Assembly (NCBI GenBank): GCA_019136175.1
Contig: JAGVUS010000087.1
Location: 1-8,430 of the forward strand
DNA from: Chloroflexota bacterium
GTDB taxonomy: Bacteria; Chloroflexota; Anaerolineae; Anaerolineales; Anaerolineaceae
Length of the DNA: 8,430 nucleotides
Direction of reading: 5' to 3'
Part shown: positions 1 through 5,765 of the stretch, piece after piece
Numbering within the stretch: the first letter of the stretch is position 1
Layout: the number at the start of each line of letters is the position of its first letter
Notes under the pieces: model-generated
Told to the model about the DNA's origin: nothing
Database searches by the model: none
The model's input: only the letters and a program-made list of their open reading frames with translations
Program-made: the position numbers and the translations under genes

Positions 1-2
1 TC

Positions 3-617
3 CTGGATTATCGCGACTCCGGCATGCAGGGTTCCCCGGATAATTCCCATCCCCGGGCATTGGCTGCCGCCCCGCAGGATCAGGTTGCCAGCCAGATTGT
101 GGAACATATCCGCAGGCTGCGCCCACAAGTGGTCATTACTTTTGATCCCATTGGTGGATACCGCCACCCGGATCACATTGCCATCCACCTGGCAACCGTC
201 CAGGCATTTGAACTGGCTGGAAAACCGGAGTATTCTGATCCAGCAGGACAACCACCCCAAAAACCAGAAAAGCTATATTTCCATACCATGCCCCATGGAT
301 TTCTTCGCCTGATGGTCAAATTGATGCCGTTGATCGGTCGTGACCCGCACAAATTTGGCAAGAACGGGGATATTGACCTGGCATCCATCGCCGAAGTGAA
401 TTTCCCCACCCATGCCCGGGTTAATTACCGTCCAGTTGCACAAATCCGGGATGATGCATCCGCCTGCCATGCCAGCCAGGGCGGCGGCAGGATGCGGGGA
501 GGGATCTTTGGTCCGCTGCAACGACTGGTTGCCTCCAATGACACCTACATGCGGGCATTTCCGCCATACCAACCCGGTGAACCAGTCGAAAGAGACCTGT
601 TCCAGGGTATTGAGTAG
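3..617 (+). CDS. PIG-L/LmbE-type N-deacetylase, C-terminal part (5' end outside window)
   Basis: The reading frame is open from the first bases of the window, so the true start lies upstream; 204 codons are visible. The fragment begins LDYRDSGMQGSPDN, the conserved stretch after the first metal-binding motif of PIG-L/LmbE deacetylases. It continues to RHPDHIAIH (HPDH at 165-176), the second zinc-binding His motif of the family. The N-terminal AHPDDE-type motif is expected upstream but not seen. Family members are zinc hydrolases that remove acetyl groups from N-acetylglucosamine-type sugars, for example in mycothiol, bacillithiol or lincosamide pathways; the substrate here cannot be told. After the HPDH motif come an apparent insertion with PKPEKLYFHTMPHGF and a long tail ending in YMRAFPPYQPGEP, common in family members that act as general metal-dependent hydrolases. 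The gene converges on the minus-strand gene at 721-1791, with a hairpin between them. Family call is firm; substrate is unknown. Confidence 0.88.
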   Translation: MDYRDSGMQGSPDNSHPRALAAAPQDQVASQIVEHIRRLRPQVVITFDPIGGYRHPDHIAIHLATVQAFELAGKPEYSDPAGQPPQKPEKLYFHTMPHGFLRLMVKLMPLIGRDPHKFGKNGDIDLASIAEVNFPTHARVNYRPVAQIRDDASACHASQGGGRMRGGIFGPLQRLVASNDTYMRAFPPYQPGEPVERDLFQGIE

Positions 618-667
618 TCATTGTGTAAACGACTTCTGCCCATACATCCAATTTAAACTCATCTAAA

Positions 668-700
668 AAACAGACCCTGTCAAGTTGACAGAGTCTGTTT
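668..700 (-). terminator. Rho-independent terminator, possibly bidirectional, between convergent genes
   Basis: Arms 668-683 and 685-700 are inverted copies over 16 bases with one non-complementary position. In the minus-strand transcript that position is a G-U wobble; in the plus-strand transcript it is a C-A mismatch. Read on the minus strand, the stem is followed by six T (complement of 665-670), a standard intrinsic terminator for the gene at 721-1791. Read on the plus strand, only TTT then CC follows, so it would be a weaker stop for the deacetylase gene. The remaining bases of the gap (618-667, 701-720) show nothing else. Confidence 0.8.
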
Positions 701-720
701 CCATATTATTGTCAAGAATT

Positions 721-1791
721 TTACAATCGAATCACTGTCCCGCAATATTCACAGACAATGGTATCCTGCCCCCGTAAAACCGTTTGTGTGATTGCGGCAT
801 GGCAGGCTGGGCATACTGTGGGAGCATTTTTCACCTTCTCAACAGCAGCCTGATCCACCGCCACCGCCCGGTCTTGTTCAAAGTCCCTGGCTTTTGCCCT
901 GTTGATCAACCCCTGCCAACGGGCAGCATCCTGCCAGATGTGCACATGCACCGAACGGTACGGCGCACCTGAACCAAGCATCAAATCAAGGTGATCTTCA
1001 TTTTTGAATGTTCCCAGTTTGGACGTCCGTACTTCCTCCACAAGAACAACCGGGAATTCAAATTTTAATTCCTGCACCTTTTTCTTTTCCGTGGTGATAA
1101 AGAGAACTTTCTTGGTGGCAATCTCCTCTTTTTGTTCAAAGAGAATGCGCTGATCCGTCAGGAATAGAACGCCTTCGGGATCATCTTTTTCTTCCTTGCC
1201 TGTTGGAGCCCAGACAGTCTTGACCGCCATCACACCTGCTTCCGTTGGAAGCAGTTGGAAGGTGGCTTCTGCAAGTTGTTTCAACATCCAGTCCACTTCC
1301 TGGAGTCCCTGTTTAAATGTGCCAAGTTCTGATTGGAGTGTGTCATACATCCCTTTGATGGAGTTAATGACCGATTCCGCCCGCCCCTGTAGACCATCCA
1401 CTTCAGCGCGCACCTGGTTGCAATACGGTCTTGCCAGGGCAACGTTGGATGATATCCCCGCCAGGTGTGCCAGCTTGCTCTCCACACCGGGCAGCTCGGC
1501 TTCCAGCTGGCGTCCTTGCGAACTGATCTGCACCATCACCGTCGGGCGAACCGTAGACCAACGTTGCGCCAGGTCTGCCGCCCGGGTTTCCATCGCCTTC
1601 CCAAACGCGTATCCTCGGCTCCGCAGATCATCAACACGTTTGGACAAACCAGAAATTTCCATATCGAGGTCTTCCACCTCATCCCGCAGGCTGGATAAAC
1701 GCACGTCAGTACGCACTTTATCCATATCCCGTTGAATTTCAGCAATATCCTTCCGCAGGATATCCAGGGGTGTTTGAGACTGTTCAGGCAT
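721..1791 (-). CDS. Coiled-coil / PH-like / C-terminal zinc-ribbon protein of unknown function
   Basis: This 356-residue protein belongs to no family I can name with certainty. The ATG at 1789-1791 is preceded by AAAGGAG (complement of 1798-1804) at good spacing, so the start is well supported. Residues 5 to about 65 are charged and heptad-like (DILRKDIAEIQRDMDKVRTD). A second long helical stretch follows at about 85-180, together suggesting a coiled-coil rod. Residues of about 185-305 look like a beta-rich PH/GRAM-like domain, including EGVLFLTDQRILFEQ, the typical turn of bacterial PH-like domains. The C-terminus is a four-Cys zinc ribbon, C327-P-A-C330 and C347-E-Y-C350, spaced by 16 residues. 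No signal peptide or membrane segment is seen, so it is probably cytoplasmic and may be a scaffold or adaptor. It is transcribed from its own likely promoter and ends at the hairpin at 668-700. Confidence 0.85.
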   Translation of the reverse strand: MPEQSQTPLDILRKDIAEIQRDMDKVRTDVRLSSLRDEVEDLDMEISGLSKRVDDLRSRGYAFGKAMETRAADLAQRWSTVRPTVMVQISSQGRQLEAELPGVESKLAHLAGISSNVALARPYCNQVRAEVDGLQGRAESVINSIKGMYDTLQSELGTFKQGLQEVDWMLKQLAEATFQLLPTEAGVMAVKTVWAPTGKEEKDDPEGVLFLTDQRILFEQKEEIATKKVLFITTEKKKVQELKFEFPVVLVEEVRTSKLGTFKNEDHLDLMLGSGAPYRSVHVHIWQDAARWQGLINRAKARDFEQDRAVAVDQAAVEKVKNAPTVCPACHAAITQTVLRGQDTIVCEYCGTVIRL

Positions 1792-1825
1792 GATTCACTC
1801 CTTTGGATTCATTTAACTTGGTTTA

Positions 1826-1856
1826 ATTATATCGGTTTTTATGAATTCATCGTCAC
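1826..1856 (-). promoter_or_regulatory. Likely sigma-70-type promoter for the coiled-coil/zinc-ribbon gene
   Basis: The complement of 1826-1831 is a perfect TATAAT. The best -35 match, GTGACG (complement of 1851-1856), agrees with TTGACA at four of six positions but needs a 19-bp spacer. The element sits in the 61-bp gap between the two minus-strand genes, and its -35 overlaps the stop codon of the upstream gene. The leader would be about 30 bases and would contain the AAAGGAG ribosome site. The -10 is strong and the -35 weak. Confidence 0.45.
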
Positions 1857-2839
1857 ATATCATTTGGAATTTGTGCCAATTTTCTGCCAGCCCGCTTCAA
1901 AACCCAGAGAGCATCCAGTGTAACAAAGGGGTTTATGTTTCGTTTACTGACTGGTCCCCAGGCAACGGGAGAGTATCCACTCAAATCCGGACGGGAAGTA
2001 CGGTAATACTTGCCTTCTGATGGAAAGCCACCACCTGGAAGCATTTTTGCCTCAAGCAAATCCAGTGCCTCTTCACAGCGCGGATTCGAGATCAAATCCA
2101 TCTCTGCAATTACCTTCAAGCCGAACAGGATGTCGTAATGCCAGTAACATGGGTAATGCAACCGGATAAAATCCGGGTCCATAATGGCTCCGTCTTGTCT
2201 CCGGCGGAACATGCGCCGCGAAAAAAATATTTCACTCGCCCGAATCGCAGCATCGCGAGCTTCCCAGTTGTTGGCAACCCGGGCGTACAAAGCCAGCGCG
2301 CGCATGGGAATCAGAGATTCCATAAAGGATGATATTTTCACATCGGGGTGCCGGTCACAATTCCAGCCCCCATCCTCCCACTGCCACTCCATCAGGTGTT
2401 GTGCCAGCAAGTCAGCCCGTGAATCGGCAATTCCAAGGGAAACCTGGCTCCATAGCGCATTCCCTTCCTGTGAAGCACACCGGCGTACCCTCCCATTAAT
2501 TGTTTTGATATGCCTGCCATGTTTTTCTGAAAACAACCAGTCCAGTTGTTGGTCCCGCAGCGGAATCAACCGGGAATCTCCCGGCGGATAACCAATTTCC
2601 GCCAGCATTGCCAACACCCAATGACCACCAGACCATTTAAAGTAGGGATGATGAAAAATATCGTCTGGTTGATTCAGGATGGAAAGCAACTTGTTTACTG
2701 TTGGAGATTCCACCATGGCAAGCCGCGCCTCGTTATAGGCTTCCAGTTGGATGGCTCCTCCAGCCAGGCGGTTCAATGCCATCCATCGAACAACCGGATC
2801 ATCCGAATTCAACAGTTCATCAATCACAGGGAGCATCAT
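1853..2839 (-). CDS. Squalene-cyclase/prenyltransferase-like alpha/alpha-toroid protein
   Basis: From the ATG at 2837-2839 this is a 328-residue protein. The N-terminus (LLNSDDPVVRWMALNRL, residues 9-25) is a HEAT-like helix common at the front of this uncharacterised family. The rest is a series of helical hairpins typical of the terpenoid cyclase/protein prenyltransferase toroid fold. Residues 153-159 (QWEDGGW) match the QW motif Q-x3-G-x-W. Possible metal or active-site residues are C161-D162 just after the QW motif and the CYWHYD segment near the middle of the C-terminal half; this reading is speculative. The length is about half that of a true squalene-hopene cyclase and no DxDD motif is seen, so classical hopene synthesis is unlikely. 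The frame extends upstream to a TTG at 2873-2875 without a ribosome site, so ATG 2839 (or the adjacent ATG 2836) is preferred. The start lacks a Shine-Dalgarno sequence. Substrate and role are unknown. Confidence 0.8.
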   Translation of the reverse strand: MMLPVIDELLNSDDPVVRWMALNRLAGGAIQLEAYNEARLAMVESPTVNKLLSILNQPDDIFHHPYFKWSGGHWVLAMLAEIGYPPGDSRLIPLRDQQLDWLFSEKHGRHIKTINGRVRRCASQEGNALWSQVSLGIADSRADLLAQHLMEWQWEDGGWNCDRHPDVKISSFMESLIPMRALALYARVANNWEARDAAIRASEIFFSRRMFRRRQDGAIMDPDFIRLHYPCYWHYDILFGLKVIAEMDLISNPRCEEALDLLEAKMLPGGGFPSEGKYYRTSRPDLSGYSPVAWGPVSKRNINPFVTLDALWVLKRAGRKLAQIPNDM

Positions 2840-2846
2840 GGTTCTT

Positions 2847-2866
2847 TTATAGCATAAATTTTCCTC
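2847..2866 (-). promoter_or_regulatory. Two-codon upstream ORF (Met-Leu-stop) with its own ribosome site
   Basis: On the minus strand GAGGA (complement of 2862-2866) is followed after six bases by ATG CTA TAA (complement of 2847-2855). This is well-placed ribosome binding for an ORF of only two codons. Its stop lies seven bases before the ATG of the toroid protein at 2839, and in a different frame. It could feed ribosomes to the downstream start by termination-reinitiation, since that start has no Shine-Dalgarno of its own. The same bases also contain TATAAA six bases before the ATG, which could instead be a -10 box giving a leaderless transcript. The two readings compete and neither is proven. 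Confidence 0.35.
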
Positions 2867-2978
2867 ACCGTGCAATGAAGGAGAAGTGAAAAACTGCTTG
2901 AATCAATCATCTCCAGTGGGAATATCCGGAAAAAATCAAAATCATCAACAATGGGTTCCCGCAAAACCACCAAACTCG

Positions 2979-3006
2979 ATTATAATGAAACGGTTTTATC
3001 GGTAAA
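2979..3006 (-). promoter_or_regulatory. Candidate promoter for the toroid-protein gene (minus strand)
   Basis: The complement of 2979-2984 is a perfect TATAAT, part of the palindrome ATTATAAT. The complement of 3001-3006 is TTTACC, four of six matches to TTGACA, at a 16-bp spacer. Transcription would start near 2972 and give a leader of about 130 bases containing the mini-ORF. Its -35 lies 11 bp from the -35 of the plus-strand promoter at 3018-3046, so the two would be back-to-back divergent promoters. Confidence 0.35.
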
Positions 3007-3017
3007 TCATCGTTCTT

Positions 3018-3046
3018 TTGACAAGTAAGTATACATCCTTTAAAAT
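3018..3046 (+). promoter_or_regulatory. Strong sigma-70-type promoter for the EF-G-like gene
   Basis: TTGACA at 3018-3023 is a perfect -35 box. After exactly 17 bases, TAAAAT at 3041-3046 is a five-of-six -10 box. The start of transcription would be near 3053, giving a leader of about 34 bases ahead of the ATG at 3087. It is the best promoter match I found in the window. The rest of the divergent gap (2876-3017) holds the candidate minus-strand promoter and no other obvious operator or repeat. Confidence 0.75.
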
Positions 3047-3073
3047 AGGGTGTTGAACATAACGAAATGTATT

Positions 3074-3080
3074 GGAAGGG
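3074..3080 (+). promoter_or_regulatory. Ribosome binding site that fixes the EF-G-like start
   Basis: GGAAGGG lies six bases before ATG 3087. The same frame also opens at a TTG at 3072, but that codon would overlap this site and has no ribosome site of its own. The ATG is therefore the better start. Confidence 0.7.
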
Positions 3081-3086
3081 ACACGC

Positions 3087-5108
3087 ATGAAAGAGTATAC
3101 AACTGAATCCATCCGCAATGTTGCCGTGGTTTCCCACGGAAGCGCTGGCAAGACCATGTTGACGGAAGCTTTCCTGCATACTTCTGGGGGAACAACCCGC
3201 CTTGGGAAAATCGAAGATGGAACCACGCTTTCGGATTATGACGAAGAGGAAATCCGTCGGGGAATTTCCATTTACACATCCGTCATTCCGGTTGAATACA
3301 AAAACACCAAGATTAATTTCCTCGACACCCCCGGATATAATGACTTCGTTGGTGAAGTGATTTCCGCCTTGCGGGTTTCTGATGCCGCTCTTATCCTGGT
3401 GGATTCGGTGGCAGGACTGGAAGTTGGGACCGAGATTGCCTGGAATTATTGCAACCATTTCAATCTCCCACGTTTCCTGGTCATCAACAAGCTGGAGCGG
3501 GATAATGCCTCCTTTGCCAAGGCAGTTGCCTCGGTTCAGGAATTCACCGATATCCGCCTGATCCCCGTCCAGCTCCCCTGGGGCGAAAAAGCTGCCTTCC
3601 AGGGAGTGATTGACCTGATTACCATGAAAGCATTCAAGGGCGATGGGAAAACCATTGTGGACATTCCTGCCGACCTGCGCCCCGCAGCAGAAGAAGCCCA
3701 CCTCAAGCTGGTGGAAGCTGCTGCCGAGGGTGATGACAGCCTGATGGAAAAATATTTTGAATCCGGCGAGCTGACCATCGAAGAAATCCTGAAGGGTCTG
3801 AAAAGCGGGATTCAATCCCTCAGTTTTGTTCCTGTATTTGTGACCTCGGGTGCAGCTGAAATTGGCATCATCCCCCTGCTGGATGCGATTGTTTCCCTGT
3901 TCCCGTCTCCCAGTGAGACCGCCCCGGCTGTTGCCCAGGGCAAGGATGGCGAGGAAAAAATTTCTGCATCCGATTCAGGTCCCCTGGCTGTGTATGTTTG
4001 GAAAACCACCGCCGATCCCTTTGTTGGCAAGCAAACCTTCTTCCGGGTGTATTCTGGTGTGGTCACATCCGACAGCCGAATTTGGAACCAGACCAAATCC
4101 ATTGAGGAGCGGTTTGGCACCGTCAGCATCCCACGCGGAAAGGAACTCATCCCTGCCAAGACCATTCATAGTGGTGATATTGCAGTTGTTCCCAAACTAT
4201 CTGAAACCTCCACGGGAAACACCCTCTGCGATAAAGCCCATCCGCTGACCCTGCCTGTCCCACAGTATCCGGGTGCACTTTACCGCGTGGCAGTCACCCC
4301 CAAAACCCAGCAGGATTCCGCCAAGTTAAGTTCCACGCTCACCCGTCAGTGTGAAGAAGATGTGACCCTTTCCTGGTATAACGAGCCTGCCACCAGCCAG
4401 ACAATTTTGCAGGGCATGGGTGATCAACACATTGAGGTTGCCATCCGCCGTGCTGAATCCCGTTTCCAGGTCGGGATCAATACTGAAGAACCACGGGTTC
4501 CCTACAAGGAAACCATCACACGCAAGGGCAATGCGATGTACCGTCACAAGAAACAAACCGGTGGTGCGGGTCAATTTGGTGAGGTACACCTGCGCGTGGA
4601 ACCTTACACCGAAGGCGATTTCGACTTTGCCTGGGAAGTGTTCGGCGGTGCTGTTTCACAAAGCTACGCCAACTCCATCACCAAGGGTATCCAGAGCGTG
4701 ATGAAAGAAGGTGTCATTGCCGGGTATCCCGTCTTTGGTGTCCGCGTGGCAGTAACGGACGGCAAGGAACACCCAGTTGACTCCAAGCCTATTGCGTTTG
4801 AAATCGCCGGACGGGAAGCCTTCAAGCTCGCCTTCAAAGAAGCCGGTCCGGTTTTGCTGGAACCAATCATGATGGTAAAAATTGTTGTACCAGAAAATCA
4901 CATGGGTGATGTCCTGGGCGACCTCAACACCCGCCGGGCGCGCGTGATGGGCATGGAAACCGAACGCGGTCATTCCACCATCACAGCATCCGTCCCCCTG
5001 GCGGAAATGCAGCGCTACACCACCCAGCTCCGCTCCATTACCGGTGGGCGCGGTGTGTTCTCAATGGAATTTGAACGCTACGATAATGTTCCGCCACACC
5101 TGGAGTAA
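3087..5108 (+). CDS. fusA2: Elongation factor G-like translational GTPase (EF-G paralogue)
   Basis: This 673-residue protein has the full EF-G domain order. The GTPase domain covers about 1-290. Domain II starts near PLAVYVWKT. Domains III to V include HKKQTGGAGQFGEV (domain IV) and EPIMMVKIVVPE followed by LRSITGGRGVFSMEF (domain V). EF-G drives ribosomal translocation and ribosome recycling. The domain IV tip His corresponds to H562 (DGKEHPVDS). Several G-motifs differ from housekeeping EF-G: the P-loop is SHGSAGKT (16-23) instead of GHxDAGKT, switch I is RGIS (S61) instead of RGIT, the DTPGH motif is DTPGY (Y84), and NKxD is NKLE (E137). DTPGY is, from memory, common in the EF-G-like paralogue group, and some EF-G2 proteins bind GTP yet hydrolyse it poorly. 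I therefore read this as a paralogue rather than the main fusA, which usually sits with rpsL, rpsG and tuf; none of those is here. It has its own promoter and is followed by a hairpin. Confidence 0.92.
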   Translation: MKEYTTESIRNVAVVSHGSAGKTMLTEAFLHTSGGTTRLGKIEDGTTLSDYDEEEIRRGISIYTSVIPVEYKNTKINFLDTPGYNDFVGEVISALRVSDAALILVDSVAGLEVGTEIAWNYCNHFNLPRFLVINKLERDNASFAKAVASVQEFTDIRLIPVQLPWGEKAAFQGVIDLITMKAFKGDGKTIVDIPADLRPAAEEAHLKLVEAAAEGDDSLMEKYFESGELTIEEILKGLKSGIQSLSFVPVFVTSGAAEIGIIPLLDAIVSLFPSPSETAPAVAQGKDGEEKISASDSGPLAVYVWKTTADPFVGKQTFFRVYSGVVTSDSRIWNQTKSIEERFGTVSIPRGKELIPAKTIHSGDIAVVPKLSETSTGNTLCDKAHPLTLPVPQYPGALYRVAVTPKTQQDSAKLSSTLTRQCEEDVTLSWYNEPATSQTILQGMGDQHIEVAIRRAESRFQVGINTEEPRVPYKETITRKGNAMYRHKKQTGGAGQFGEVHLRVEPYTEGDFDFAWEVFGGAVSQSYANSITKGIQSVMKEGVIAGYPVFGVRVAVTDGKEHPVDSKPIAFEIAGREAFKLAFKEAGPVLLEPIMMVKIVVPENHMGDVLGDLNTRRARVMGMETERGHSTITASVPLAEMQRYTTQLRSITGGRGVFSMEFERYDNVPPHLE

Positions 5109-5135
5109 TCTCTTCCTTCCCTCAGGAAAAAATCA

Positions 5136-5183
5136 GATGTGTTCTTTGGGCGAACCCAATCCTCAAAGAACACATCGTCTTTT
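5136..5183 (+). terminator. Hairpin terminator or attenuator after the EF-G-like gene
   Basis: Arms 5136-5148 and 5164-5176 are perfectly complementary over 13 bp (GATGTGTTCTTTG). A smaller nested hairpin, GGG-CGAA-CCC at 5148-5157, lies in the loop. The stem is followed by GTCTTTT (5177-5183), a short T-rich tail. It begins 28 bases after the EF-G-like stop codon, as expected for an intrinsic terminator. It also ends only eight bases before the ATG of the next ORF, so it could act on read-through or on translation of that ORF. The tail is modest, so termination may be partial. Confidence 0.7.
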
Positions 5184-5399
5184 ATGACAATGAATCATCA
5201 GGAACCACTTGAAATTCTCTGGGATGCCCTCCTCTCCCGCGATCCGGAACAGGTGCGGAAGGCATTCGATTGCCTCTCCCCAAGGATCCAAAGGGACATT
5301 CTTGCACACCTTCATCGGATGGCAACCGAGCCGGACTGGCATCCCGAACAACGGATTTCTGCCCAGGCTGCCCTAGATGCATTAGAAAATCAGGAATAG
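5184..5399 (+). CDS. Small hypothetical helical protein (71 residues)
   Basis: I do not recognise a named family. The frame reads MTMNHQEPLEILWDALLSRD and continues as amphipathic helices with LSPRIQRDILAHLHRMA and WHPEQRISAQAALDAL. This looks like one or two HEAT-like helical hairpins. It has no signal peptide, Cys pair or membrane segment, so it is probably cytoplasmic. ATG 5184 and ATG 5190 are both in frame and neither has a clear Shine-Dalgarno sequence. The frame extends back to a GTG at 5139, but that lies inside the hairpin stem and would translate it, so it is disfavoured. The regular codon pattern, the tidy placement in a same-strand gene run and the 22-base gap to the next gene argue that it is real. 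The sequence style suggests a conserved lineage protein; function unknown. Confidence 0.62.
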   Translation: MTMNHQEPLEILWDALLSRDPEQVRKAFDCLSPRIQRDILAHLHRMATEPDWHPEQRISAQAALDALENQE

Positions 5400-5421
5400 T
5401 GCCCAAACAGGATGAGCTGAC

Positions 5422-5733
5422 ATGGATTTGCGGGATCTGACTCAGGCAATGCACAAATTTGTGACCGCCAAAGGGTGGTACGGGAAGGATTCGCTTCGTC
5501 CACAAACCCCTCGCAACATTGCCATCTCGCTCAGCCTGGAAGCATCTGAAATATTGGAACATTTCCAGTGGGAGGAATCGCCCCGCAACTCGGATGAACT
5601 ACCCGGTGAACTGGCAGATGTTGCCCTATACCTGCTCCAACTGGCATCCCTTCTGCAAATTGATCTTGAATCCGCCATCCTGGAGAAGCTGAAGGTCAAC
5701 TACGGGCGCGATTGGGATTCTGGGGTAAAATAA
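5422..5733 (+). CDS. MazG-like nucleotide pyrophosphohydrolase
   Basis: This 103-residue protein is a small single-domain member of the all-alpha NTP pyrophosphatase superfamily, closest in style to the MazG-like / dCTPase (RS21-C6) group. Such enzymes cleave (d)NTPs to (d)NMP and pyrophosphate and clean non-canonical or excess nucleotides from the pool. The metal-binding signature is present: E40-x-x-E43 in LSLEASEILEHFQW and E63-x-x-D66 in ELADVALYLLQLA. Residues 15-31 (TAKGWYGKDSLRPQTPR) match the N-terminal strip of this subgroup, and the end (KVNYGRDW) resembles the usual NaxKYP region. The ATG at 5422 has AGGA at 5409-5412, nine bases upstream, so the start is sound. It follows the 71-residue ORF by 22 bases and precedes the LOG-like gene by 32, within one probable operon. 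It is too short to be full MazG (two domains); exact substrate unknown. Confidence 0.9.
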   Translation: MDLRDLTQAMHKFVTAKGWYGKDSLRPQTPRNIAISLSLEASEILEHFQWEESPRNSDELPGELADVALYLLQLASLLQIDLESAILEKLKVNYGRDWDSGVK

Positions 5734-5754
5734 CCTCCACATTCATCAGCGGTT

Positions 5755-5759
5755 AGGAG
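5755..5759 (+). promoter_or_regulatory. Ribosome binding site supporting a TTG start
   Basis: AGGAG is placed six bases before the TTG at 5766-5768. The protein starting there, MKVTVFGG, begins exactly at the first beta strand expected for the family. TTG is therefore the likely real start codon and may hold translation below that of an ATG start. Confidence 0.75.
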
Positions 5760-5765
5760 CATCTC

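Noticed and set aside
1196..1735. Open frame of 179 codons on the plus strand inside the coiled-coil/zinc-ribbon gene
   Set aside because: Its product is rich in Ser, Arg and Thr with no domain pattern. The minus-strand frame has a strong ribosome site, promoter, terminator and clear domain structure.
2840..2875. TTG start twelve codons upstream for the toroid protein
   Set aside because: The bases before it (CTTCTCCTTCA on the minus strand) are not a ribosome site. The family-like N-terminus LPVIDELLNSDDP begins right after ATG 2839.
3072..3086. TTG start five codons upstream for the EF-G-like protein
   Set aside because: It would overlap the GGAAGGG ribosome site that serves ATG 3087 and has no site of its own.
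2907..3815. Long open frame of 302 codons on the minus strand, opposite the EF-G-like gene
   Set aside because: It covers the promoter and the first third of a firm conserved gene. Its product has low-complexity composition with no recognisable domain, and it mirrors the codon pattern of the sense strand.
5071..5087. TTGAAC and GATAAT near the end of the EF-G-like gene as a promoter for the downstream genes
   Set aside because: The two boxes are only five bases apart, and no other -35 at 16-18 bp from GATAAT gives a convincing match.
5139..5183. GTG start fifteen codons upstream for the 71-residue protein
   Set aside because: The extra codons would encode the stem-loop itself, including both arms of the terminator-like hairpin, and no ribosome site precedes it.
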